This document shows, in pieces, positions 1-5,501 of a DNA stretch of 6,420 nt. The stretch is taken from contig CAKVLD010000110.1 in assembly GCA_934755305.1 (NCBI GenBank), positions 1 through 6,420 on the forward strand. The letters run 5' to 3'. Made by a program: the position numbers and the translations under genes. Within the stretch, counting starts at the first letter, position 1, and each line of letters starts with the position of its first letter. Below the pieces are notes generated by a model, which did no database searches, had not been told where the DNA came from, and saw only the letters and a program-made list of their open reading frames with translations. The DNA is from an uncultured Clostridium sp. Its GTDB lineage: Bacteria > Bacillota > Clostridia > Clostridiales > Clostridiaceae.

Positions 1-90
1 AATTTCTAAAATCTTTATAGGGATATTTTATTACTATTCTTGTATGAATTAAAGACGTTAAAAACTTTGACGCTTACCTCATAACAAATA

Positions 91-105
91 ATAGGATAAT
101 CCTAT
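91..105. repeat. 15-base inverted repeat ATAGGAT-A-ATCCTAT
   Basis: Perfect 7-base arms flank one central base, downstream of the operon terminator. It could be an operator for a gene left of the window, since a weak plus-strand TTGACG lies at 67-72, or it could be chance. Nothing else in 1-140 looks like a gene: the short reading frames hit stops at once. Confidence 0.35.
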
Positions 106-140
106 CAATCAAAATTAGAATCAAAAAAACAAGAAATAGC

Positions 141-172
141 AAAAAAATGCGACCAACAAAATGGTCGCATTT
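141..172 (-). terminator. Intrinsic terminator of the flagellar operon
   Basis: On the minus strand an 11-base perfect stem (AAATGCGACCA, 162-172, pairing with TGGTCGCATTT, 145-155) encloses a 6-base loop and runs into a T7 tract (147-141). The GC-rich stem centre in AT-rich DNA and the T-run are classic. It lies about 85 bases after the flgG stop. On the plus strand the stem is followed only by a broken T-tract (TTTCTTATAT), so it may also stop plus-strand transcripts weakly. Confidence 0.93.
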
Positions 173-209
173 CTTATATAATTCTATTATTCTATCTATT
201 TACTTTATA

Positions 210-221
210 TGGACATGTCCA
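210..221. repeat. 12-base perfect palindrome TGGACATGTCCA
   Basis: A perfect inverted repeat without spacer lies between flgG and the terminator. It is relatively GC-rich against AT-rich flanks. It could be a protein-binding site or chance; it is too short and lacks a U-tract to be a terminator. Confidence 0.4.
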
Positions 222-255
222 ATTACTTAGTTTAATAATCCCTTTTACCTCAACC

Positions 256-1023
256 TTATCTTCTCATATTATTAATCATTCCCCACATTTCATCAGCAGT
301 TGTTACACCTTTAGATGATAATTGGAATGCTCTTTGTGTAATTATAAGATCTGTAAATTCAGTAGTCATATCAACGTTCGACATTTCTAAATAGCCTTGA
401 TATATATTGGTATCAGTAGCTAATTGAAGTTGTACTCCTTCAGTTGGAACAAATAAATTATCACTTATTGAAGTGAAAGCACTATCACCTATAGCTGTGT
501 ATACCGGAAGTTCTGCTATCTTTGTCAAACGACCATTTTCCTTCGAATAAATATTTCCATTATCATCAATTGTTAAAGTTGAAGCTCTTAAAGGAGAATT
601 TTCTTCTGAATAACCATCTACATAATGTAATTCTACTTTATTTCCATTACTGTCTACTAACCTACCCAATGAATCTACTTTAAATGAACCATCTCTTGTA
701 TATGCAGTAGATCCATCTGCTAAAATTACTCTAAAATATCCTGGCCCATCTAACGCAAAATCTGTGCTTTGCCCTGTAACTTGCAAGTTACCTTGTGTAT
801 TATTTCTAAACCAATCAGTAGTTTTTACACCAGTACCCATAACTGCATCATTATTAGTACGATATCCCTTTCTATTAAGGCTTTCAGTTAATAAATCTTC
901 AAATCCAACTTCAACACTTTTGTACCCTACTGTACTTGAATTAGCCAAGTTATTACTTATAGTATCTAACTTAGTTTGATTAGCATTCATACCACTTTTA
1001 CTTGTACTTAAAATTCTATACAT
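256..1023 (-). CDS. flgG: Distal rod protein FlgG (FlhP type)
   Basis: FlgG forms the main distal rod of the flagellum, joining the proximal rod to the hook; it is exported without a cleaved signal. It has 255 residues. The N-terminus shows SGMNANQTKLDTISNNLAN followed by SSTVGYK, with the rod signature at 24-35, the same position as in flgF. The core has GNLQVTGQSTDFALDGPGYF and YTRDGSFKVDSLGRLVDSNG. The C-terminus is the classic FlgG helix: GYLEMSNVDMTTEFTDLIIT, QRAFQLSSK, TADEMWGMINNMRR. It begins 21 bases after flgF with a good AAGGGGAG site (1033-1040) 9 bases before the ATG. It is slightly shorter than typical FlgG (about 260). It is the last gene of the operon before the terminator. 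The equal length and aligned motifs of the flgF and flgG products fit an old tandem duplication, as in other bacteria. Confidence 0.93.
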   Translation of the reverse strand: MYRILSTSKSGMNANQTKLDTISNNLANSSTVGYKSVEVGFEDLLTESLNRKGYRTNNDAVMGTGVKTTDWFRNNTQGNLQVTGQSTDFALDGPGYFRVILADGSTAYTRDGSFKVDSLGRLVDSNGNKVELHYVDGYSEENSPLRASTLTIDDNGNIYSKENGRLTKIAELPVYTAIGDSAFTSISDNLFVPTEGVQLQLATDTNIYQGYLEMSNVDMTTEFTDLIITQRAFQLSSKGVTTADEMWGMINNMRR

Positions 1024-1044
1024 AAATCTTCTCTCCCCTTATAA

Positions 1045-1812
1045 CTATACCTTACCTATTTGATTAGCAGCTTTATCTAAAGTTTCATCTAGCATAGTTA
1101 CAAATTTTTGATTAGTTTCAAAACTTCTCATAACACTTATCATATCTGTCATTGCTGTCATTACATTAACATTTGAAGTTTCCAAAAATCCTTGCTTTAC
1201 AGAAGAATTAGTATTATAAACTGGATTTTCAGCCTTATAATAATTATCTCGTATCTTAGTTACATTTTTATAATCCTCAAAATCTGCTATAGCTAATCTT
1301 TGAGTAGATACTCCATTAATAACAATATTATTATTACTGTCAACTACAAACTCAGAATTTCCTACATTAATAGGTTCAAGAGTATTAGTTCTATTATTTA
1401 ATCCTAAAACTAAGTCTCCATTGTTATTTACCAAGTTTCCTTCATTATTGACTCTAAATTGACCATCTCTAGTGTACATTACACCATCAGCAGTTTGAAC
1501 TGCAAAAAAGCCACTTCCGTTTATAGCAAAATCTGTTTCTTTTTGAGTTTGCTTAAAATCACCTTGTGAAAAGTCAGTGCTTATACCATCCATAGCTACT
1601 CCTAAACTTAACTTTCCAAGTTTTTGAGCAACATAAGTCTTTCCCGCCAACTTTTCCTTATTTTGAAGTAATACATCATTAAAACTCTTAGTTATAAGAG
1701 AATCTGACTTAAACCCTATAGTGTTAGCATTAGCCATATTATTAACAACAGTATTTTGCTTATTTTCCATAGCTATCATCCCTGAAACTGCCGTATACAA
1801 ACTTCTAATCAC
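1045..1812 (-). CDS. flgF: Distal rod protein, FlgF-like (FlhO type)
   Basis: This is a subunit of the flagellar distal rod, exported through the FlhA-gated channel and assembled beneath FlgG. It is 255 residues from the GTG start. The N-terminus IRSLYTAVSGM and the rod signature NNMANANTIGFK (24-35) form the first axial helix. The middle holds FAINGSGFFAV and YTRDGQFRVNNEGNLV, typical of the hook/rod domain. The C-terminal helix region (GFLETSNVNVMTAMTDMISV, then MRSFETNQK) completes the rod fold. I chose GTG 1812 over an ATG at 1821 or 1854 because AAAGGA (1822-1827) is 9 bases before the GTG but touches the 1821 ATG, and the family begins M-I/L-x-x-L-Y-T-A. It is less like classical FlgG than its downstream neighbour, so I call it FlgF; B. 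subtilis calls the counterpart FlhO. It follows the small membrane gene with an 8-base overlap. Confidence 0.9.
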   Translation of the reverse strand: MIRSLYTAVSGMIAMENKQNTVVNNMANANTIGFKSDSLITKSFNDVLLQNKEKLAGKTYVAQKLGKLSLGVAMDGISTDFSQGDFKQTQKETDFAINGSGFFAVQTADGVMYTRDGQFRVNNEGNLVNNNGDLVLGLNNRTNTLEPINVGNSEFVVDSNNNIVINGVSTQRLAIADFEDYKNVTKIRDNYYKAENPVYNTNSSVKQGFLETSNVNVMTAMTDMISVMRSFETNQKFVTMLDETLDKAANQIGKV

Positions 1813-1993
1813 TTGTATCATTCCTTTCAAATAAAGCTTTGCACTCACCTTCATAATGCATTCCTAAACTTCTAGCCTTTTCTTCAATCACTGCATCAGA
1901 AATACTTAATTTATATTCATAACCCATCATAAATAAAACACCTAATATTAGGCCTATTCCTATTCCAAATAGTATTTTTCTATCACTAAACAA
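1805..1993 (-). CDS. Small single-pass membrane protein between the SwrB-like gene and flgF
   Basis: I do not recognise a named family with certainty. With the TTG start it has 62 residues: a short basic N-terminus (SDRK), one membrane helix (about 7-24) with a GxGxG pattern at G10, G12 and G14, and a polar tail outside the cytoplasm by the positive-inside rule. The tail holds ISDAVIEEKARSLGM (31-45), like the SDxEIxxxAxxLGM pattern seen in small membrane proteins of Firmicutes, some of which are labelled MltG/YceG-like. That resemblance is weak. The TTG lies 5 bases after the upstream stop and has no good Shine-Dalgarno, so it would rely on coupling. An alternative ATT start at 2035, 7 bases after AAGGGGG, would add 14 basic, lysine-rich residues. 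The stop overlaps the flgF GTG by 8 bases (GTGATTAG). The close packing argues that it is a real gene of this operon. Confidence 0.7.
   Translation of the reverse strand: MFSDRKILFGIGIGLILGVLFMMGYEYKLSISDAVIEEKARSLGMHYEGECKALFERNDTSD
1822..1827 (-). promoter_or_regulatory. Shine-Dalgarno deciding the flgF start
   Basis: AAAGGA lies in the last codons of the small membrane gene. It is directly next to the ATG at 1821, which cannot be used at zero spacing, and 9 bases from the GTG at 1812. That supports GTG as the start and removes 14 spurious residues from the longest reading frame. Confidence 0.7.
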
Positions 1994-1998
1994 AAGTA

Positions 1999-2475
1999 CT
2001 ATTTCTTTTGCTTTTTTAATAATTCTCTTACTAATTGTACTTCCCCCTTACCTAATTGAATCTTCTCACATATTTCATCATCATTAAAACCATTCTTTAG
2101 AAGCTCTTCTATTCTCTTTGTTTTACTGTTTTTATTTATGTTATCAATAACATCAGAATCTGCATTTAAAAGATAAGATAATTCACTTTCTTTTTCATTA
2201 TAATTATTAGTGCTATTTTTTTTACCACTATTATTACCCTTAACATTATTTTCGTCCATGTTAAGACTATTCTTTAGTTCTAAAATTTCTTGCTGAATAT
2301 CTAAAATACTTTCTGCCATATCTTTTCTTACTTCTGCAATTTTTAATTCTAAATCAGATATATTCTCTTGTTTCTTTGATAATACATCTTCAAAAGAAAC
2401 TTTTTCATCTTTTTGGATTGCTCTAAAATTAATTACTATTAAACTCAAACCAATTATTAGTATTATTATTGCCAT
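1999..2475 (-). CDS. Membrane-anchored coiled-coil protein after sigD, SwrB-like by position (DUF6115-like C-terminus)
   Basis: The function is not proven. The 158-residue protein has a single N-terminal hydrophobic segment (about 2-16) followed by R18 and K22, so most of it should be cytoplasmic. A long charged helix with heptad-like spacing (about 24-72) is a likely coiled coil. An Asn/Lys/Ser-rich, probably disordered linker follows (73-95). The C-terminus (120-158) has a small helix-turn-helix-like unit, EELLKNGFNDDEICEKIQLG then KGEVQLVREL, resembling what I remember as the DUF6115 C-terminal pattern (LL..G....EI...L.LGKGEV.L...L). It starts 12 bases after sigD with an AGAAGG ribosome site. 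B. subtilis SwrB is also a single-pass protein of similar length encoded right after sigD, and it promotes flagellar assembly and export. Position, size and topology support a SwrB-like role; residue-level homology is not shown here. An A8 run lies in the linker. Confidence 0.8.
   Translation of the reverse strand: MAIIILIIGLSLIVINFRAIQKDEKVSFEDVLSKKQENISDLELKIAEVRKDMAESILDIQQEILELKNSLNMDENNVKGNNSGKKNSTNNYNEKESELSYLLNADSDVIDNINKNSKTKRIEELLKNGFNDDEICEKIQLGKGEVQLVRELLKKQKK
2216..2223 (-). repeat. A8 homopolymer within the SwrB-like gene
   Basis: Eight A bases on the coding strand (codons for K85-K86-N87) lie in the disordered linker. It is the longest single-base run I found in the window. Loss of one A would shift the frame and end translation 17 codons later, removing the conserved C-terminal unit and leaving the anchor and coiled coil. 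Confidence 0.9.
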
Positions 2476-2487
2476 AGGACACCTTCT

Positions 2488-3213
2488 TTATAAGTAATTC
2501 ATTGCCTGCATCTTTTCTCTAAGTTTTCTAATAGCTCGACTATGTAATTGACAAACTCTTGATTCGGAAACACTTAACACATTTCCTATTTCCTTAAGAG
2601 TTAATCCCTCATAATAATAAAGATTTAATACAATTCTATCTTTTTCTTTTAAACTTTCTATTGCTTTTGCAAGAATTTCTACTTCTTCTTCCTTTTCATA
2701 ACACTGTTCTGGGCTTGGACTATTTTTATCTTCTATAACTCCCATTATAGTCATATCCTCGCCATCAGAAAAAATTATATCCTCTAATGATACTACTGAA
2801 ATATAATTTATATAATTTTCAATTTCACCTATTTCACTTATACTTAAATTCATATACTTAGCTATTTCATCTATGGATGGCTCTCTATAATATTTTCTTT
2901 GTAAAGCTTCTATAGCTTCATTATATCTATTTAATTTATCCATAGCTCCCTTTGATATAGGTCTATTTTTTCTAATTTCATCAATAATTGCACCTTTTAT
3001 TCTAATAGAAGCATATGAAGAAAACTTCATTCCTTTAGTTTCATCATATTTAGATATTGCATCCATTAAACCAATCATTCCATAACTAACTAAATCCTCA
3101 TATTCCATATACTTATTCTTTCCCAAACTTACACGTGATGCAATATATTTTACAAGTGGTATATATTTTTCAACTATTTCTTTCTTTTCTTCAACAATTG
3201 CCAGGGTAGTCAT
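2488..3213 (-). CDS. sigD: Flagellar/motility RNA polymerase sigma factor SigD (FliA, sigma-28 type)
   Basis: This factor directs RNA polymerase to late flagellar, chemotaxis and autolysin promoters. It is 241 residues, usual for FliA/SigD (about 240-255). Region 2 is clear: DLVSYGMIGLMDAISKYD (40-57) is the core-binding 2.2 segment, and GMKFSSYASIRIKGAIIDEI (61-80) with RKNRPIS (81-87) covers 2.3-2.4, which melts and reads the -10. Region 3 is about 93-130 (REPSIDEIAKYMNLS). Region 4 (188-235) carries the -35 helix-turn-helix LTLKEIGNVLSVSESRVCQL (204-223). The ATG is 8 bases after a strong GAGGAGG. In B. subtilis the gene lies at the end of the fla/che operon, followed by swrB; the che genes that come before it there are absent here. 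No anti-sigma factor FlgM gene is in the window, so control through FlgM export would involve a gene elsewhere. Confidence 0.96.
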   Translation of the reverse strand: MTTLAIVEEKKEIVEKYIPLVKYIASRVSLGKNKYMEYEDLVSYGMIGLMDAISKYDETKGMKFSSYASIRIKGAIIDEIRKNRPISKGAMDKLNRYNEAIEALQRKYYREPSIDEIAKYMNLSISEIGEIENYINYISVVSLEDIIFSDGEDMTIMGVIEDKNSPSPEQCYEKEEEVEILAKAIESLKEKDRIVLNLYYYEGLTLKEIGNVLSVSESRVCQLHSRAIRKLREKMQAMNYL

Positions 3214-3221
3214 TAACTATT

Positions 3222-3228
3222 CCTCCTC
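3222..3228 (-). promoter_or_regulatory. Strong Shine-Dalgarno of sigD
   Basis: GAGGAGG is 8 bases before the sigD ATG (3213) and is the best ribosome site in the window. Its strength, after a long untranslated gap, suggests that sigD is initiated independently instead of by coupling to flhG. Confidence 0.85.
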
Positions 3229-3324
3229 AAATCTCATTACACAAGTTCTCTCTTTTCTTAATGTCTTACACTTTTACAAGCTTATCCCTTTTTTATTAAC
3301 ATTTATAAATAAATTGTATATAAT

Positions 3325-3333
3325 TTTATACCA
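3325..3333 (-). promoter_or_regulatory. Second, weaker extended -10 candidate upstream of sigD
   Basis: TTGGTATAAAA on the minus strand contains TG, one base, TATAAA, a near-consensus extended -10 about 110 bases before sigD. The -35 position (AAGAAG) does not match consensus. I found no convincing SigD-type element (TAAA, then about 15 bases, then CCGATAT) in this gap. Confidence 0.2.
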
Positions 3334-3384
3334 ACCTCATCTTGTATCTTCTTGCTTTTTTTCCACAAAAATCCTTACCATATT

Positions 3385-3393
3385 ATTATAACA
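3385..3393 (-). promoter_or_regulatory. Candidate promoter for sigD (extended -10 TGTTATAAT)
   Basis: On the minus strand a perfect extended -10 element (TG, one base, TATAAT) lies about 170 bases before the sigD ATG. At 17-base spacing the -35 position reads AAAAGA, which is a poor match, but extended -10 promoters can work without a good -35. It fits an internal vegetative promoter that would let sigD and the downstream genes be transcribed apart from the long upstream operon. AT-rich DNA yields TATAAT by chance, so confidence is modest. Confidence 0.35.
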
Positions 3394-3536
3394 TATTTTT
3401 ATACATATCTTTTCCCCTTCTAATAAATTTTCTTTTATTTTTACTTTTAAATCCATAACTACTTAAGTTAATAAGAATATCTTCATCTTATTCACACATT
3501 CAAATCAAACTTCTCATCTTTACAATCTTAATTTGT

Positions 3537-4391
3537 CTATGAAAATAAATTAAATAATTTCTTAAACAAGCCATGTGCTCCTAGCACATTATTATTTTTT
3601 CTTCCTAACAATGTATTTGCAATTTTTTCTATACATATCGCCGAATCACTATTTGGAGATGATAATACTACAGGTACTTGAGATCGCACACTTTTAACTA
3701 AATTTCTATCTTCTAATATACATCCAAGATATTCAACTTTCATAAATAAAAACTTATTTATAGCTTTTTGAAACTTTTGAAAAGTTTCTTCTCCTTCTTC
3801 AATATTAAAAGCTCTATTAATAATAATTTTTGCATTTTCTTTAATATTGAAATGATCTGTAGCTTTCATTAAACTATACGCATCAGTTAATGATGTTGGT
3901 TCAGGAGTAGTTATTATAACTAATTCTTCTGAACAAGCTATAAAACCTAAAATAGTTCTACTTATACCAGCTCCAGTATCCATAAGTATATAATCAAATT
4001 CATCAAGTTCTTTTAATTTTTCAAGAAATAATTCTCTTTCTTGATCTTGCAATTCCTCAACTTGATTTAATCCTGATCCTCCTGGAAGTAATTTCACTCC
4101 AGCTGGTCCCTCTACTAAAATATCTTTAATACTTTTACCTCTCAAACAATCGAAAACTGTATATTTTGGATAAACCCCCATTAATACATCATCATTTCCC
4201 ATACCAATATCAGCATCAAAAATAACCACTCTTTTCCCTTTTTGTTGAAGTTTTATTCCTAAGTTAACTACAAAGTTACTTTTTCCAACTCCACCCTTTC
4301 CAGAGGTTACAGTAATAATATTTGCTTTTTTCTTAAATTCTTTATGCTCTCCACTTGCTAATCTACGCAACTTTTCAGCTTGGTCTAACAT
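3537..4391 (-). CDS. flhG: MinD-like flagellar number ATPase FlhG (YlxH/FleN)
   Basis: FlhG is a ParA/MinD-family ATPase that cycles on and off the membrane, limits flagellar number or spacing, and activates the GTPase FlhF. It has 284 residues, close to the family length. Visible parts in order are the FlhF-activating DQAxxLR motif at residues 3-9 (DQAEKLR), the deviant Walker A SGKGGVGKS (30-38) with the signature lysine K32, switch I DADIGMGN (59-66), a GGSGL segment (104-108), Walker B ending at D138 in YILMDTGAG, TTPEPTSLTDAY after it, and a C-terminal amphipathic helix GLFKKLFNLFS (274-284) like the MinD membrane-targeting sequence. The ATG overlaps the flhF stop (ATGTTAG) and is served by GGGGAGG at 4399-4405, 7 bases upstream. 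All key ATPase residues are present, so it should be active. The neighbour flhF is its expected partner. Confidence 0.96.
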   Translation of the reverse strand: MLDQAEKLRRLASGEHKEFKKKANIITVTSGKGGVGKSNFVVNLGIKLQQKGKRVVIFDADIGMGNDDVLMGVYPKYTVFDCLRGKSIKDILVEGPAGVKLLPGGSGLNQVEELQDQERELFLEKLKELDEFDYILMDTGAGISRTILGFIACSEELVIITTPEPTSLTDAYSLMKATDHFNIKENAKIIINRAFNIEEGEETFQKFQKAINKFLFMKVEYLGCILEDRNLVKSVRSQVPVVLSSPNSDSAICIEKIANTLLGRKNNNVLGAHGLFKKLFNLFS

Positions 4392-5500
4392 AGAACTTCC
4401 TCCCCAGTAATAAACTGAACAATTTCATCTTTTGATGGTGATTTTATATCATCAGGTACATTTTGACCGGTTGTAATAAAACTTATAGGTTTTTTAGATA
4501 ATCTTGAAATATTATATAAAGTTCCATATACTGAGGTTTCATCTAATTTACTAACAATTATATCCTTATACCCCAACTCTTTATATCCATCCAAAATTAC
4601 TTTTATATCTTTGTTTTTAGTAATTGCACTTACAACTAAGCTTATATAATCTGGTTGTGCTTTTTCTATATAAGCTCTAAGCTCAGATAATTGCATTGCA
4701 TTTTTACTACTTCTACCTGTTGTATCTATTAGTACAACATCACAATCCTTTAAAGCATCTACTGCTTCTTCCATTTCCTTTATCGTAATAACTACCTTAA
4801 ATGGTATATTCATAATTTCAGCGTATGTCTTTAATTGTTCAACCGCACCTATTCTATATGTATCTACTGTAATTAGTCCTACTTTTTTATTCTCTATAAG
4901 AGAAAGTCTTCCTGCTAGCTTGGCTATTGTTGTAGTCTTTCCAACACCAGTAGGACCTACTAAAACTACTTTACCTTTAAGAGTTTCGTTAGATACCTCT
5001 ACATCTTCTTTTAGAATTTCTTTTATAGCATCTCTAACATCTCCATTACCAATTCTTCTCTTAATATCTTCGTAATACTCAGTATCTATATCCATATCTT
5101 TAATAATACTTAGAAGCTCTTCTTCACTACCAGTATTCTCAATAACCTTATTTAAAAGTCCCTTTATTTCTAGTACTTCACTTTGTAAAGAACTTTCATG
5201 TTTATTTTTTATTTCTTTAACAGTCCTTGCTTTGATTTCTTTAGTCATTATCTTTTTCAAGTTTTCAATCGAATCCTTCACAACAACTTCTTCTTTAGGA
5301 TATTCTTTTTTACTTTCATTACCATATAAAGAATTTTCTATGGCAGCAGTTACTTCAACTATTTTAGCTGAAAAAAATCCAGCAATTCCAGGCTTTCTAA
5401 CCTTTCTTTGGCTTATAATAACAGCTTCCTTTCCTAAATCTTGTCTTATCTTGATAATAGCTTCATTAACATTATTTGCTTGATATTTCTTAATTATCAT
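4385..5500 (-). CDS. flhF: Flagellar biosynthesis GTPase FlhF (SRP family)
   Basis: FlhF is the third SRP-type GTPase, beside Ffh and FtsY. It acts at the membrane and helps set where flagella are built. With the ATG start the protein has 371 residues. An N-terminal segment resembling other FlhF proteins (MIIKKYQANN, then EAIIKIRQDLG) is followed by a charged, variable linker (about 60-125), a helical N domain (about 126-175) and the NG GTPase core. Core motifs are G1 GPTGVGKTTT (182-191), the SRP-family DTYRIGAVEQL (213-223), G3 DTTGRS (259-264), G4 SKLD (317-320; Ser replaces the common Thr) and the closing GQNVPDDI. I chose ATG 5500 because a TTG at 5515 touches the only Shine-Dalgarno and adds residues foreign to the family. 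The stop overlaps the flhG start by 7 bases. The pair probably works together, FlhG stimulating FlhF GTPase in the family. Confidence 0.96.
   Translation of the reverse strand: MIIKKYQANNVNEAIIKIRQDLGKEAVIISQRKVRKPGIAGFFSAKIVEVTAAIENSLYGNESKKEYPKEEVVVKDSIENLKKIMTKEIKARTVKEIKNKHESSLQSEVLEIKGLLNKVIENTGSEEELLSIIKDMDIDTEYYEDIKRRIGNGDVRDAIKEILKEDVEVSNETLKGKVVLVGPTGVGKTTTIAKLAGRLSLIENKKVGLITVDTYRIGAVEQLKTYAEIMNIPFKVVITIKEMEEAVDALKDCDVVLIDTTGRSSKNAMQLSELRAYIEKAQPDYISLVVSAITKNKDIKVILDGYKELGYKDIIVSKLDETSVYGTLYNISRLSKKPISFITTGQNVPDDIKSPSKDEIVQFITGEEVLC
4399..4405 (-). promoter_or_regulatory. Shine-Dalgarno of flhG
   Basis: GGGGAGG sits within the last codons of flhF, 7 bases before the flhG ATG at 4391. 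Its spacing is close to ideal and fixes the flhG start that overlaps the flhF stop. Confidence 0.75.
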
Positions 5501-5501
5501 T

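Larger units (their letters stand above)
3214..3536. other. 323-base AT-rich gap between flhG and sigD, no confident gene
   Basis: This is the only sizeable break in an otherwise tightly packed operon. I see no GC-rich hairpin that would make a terminator after flhG and no riboswitch-like fold. On the minus strand it contains two extended -10 promoter candidates (3385-3393 and 3325-3333) and the sigD Shine-Dalgarno. A 39-codon minus-strand ORF (ATG 3456, TGA 3339-3337; begins MDLKVKIKEN, then LLEGEKICIK) has no good ribosome site and contains the best -10 box, so I do not call it a gene. From memory, some clostridial relatives carry a PilZ-domain (YcgR-type, c-di-GMP-binding) gene at this place; the gap could be what is left of it. 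This is inference. Confidence 0.6.

Noticed and set aside
764..979. Plus-strand 71-codon ORF opposite flgG
   Set aside because: It lies wholly antisense to the conserved N-terminal part of flgG and has no recognisable protein features; it is a shadow of that gene.
1813..1854. Longer flgF start at ATG 1854 or 1821
   Set aside because: The added residues are not seen in rod proteins, would overlap the upstream gene heavily (1854), or sit at zero distance from the ribosome site (1821).
3337..3456. 39-codon minus-strand ORF in the flhG-sigD gap
   Set aside because: It has no clear Shine-Dalgarno, contains the best -10 box of the gap, and has only a vague resemblance to YcgR; kept as a finding, not as a gene.
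3214..3536. Riboswitch or invertible flagellar switch in the sigD leader
   Set aside because: I found no conserved aptamer core, no GC-rich paired structure and no long inverted repeats of the kind that flank invertible DNA. A 7-base AT-only stem (AATAAGA/TCTTATT) near 3470-3492 is too weak.
5232..5483. Plus-strand 83-codon hydrophobic ORF opposite flhF
   Set aside because: It is antisense to the FlhF N-terminus. Its hydrophobicity comes from reading lysine- and glutamate-rich codons in reverse.
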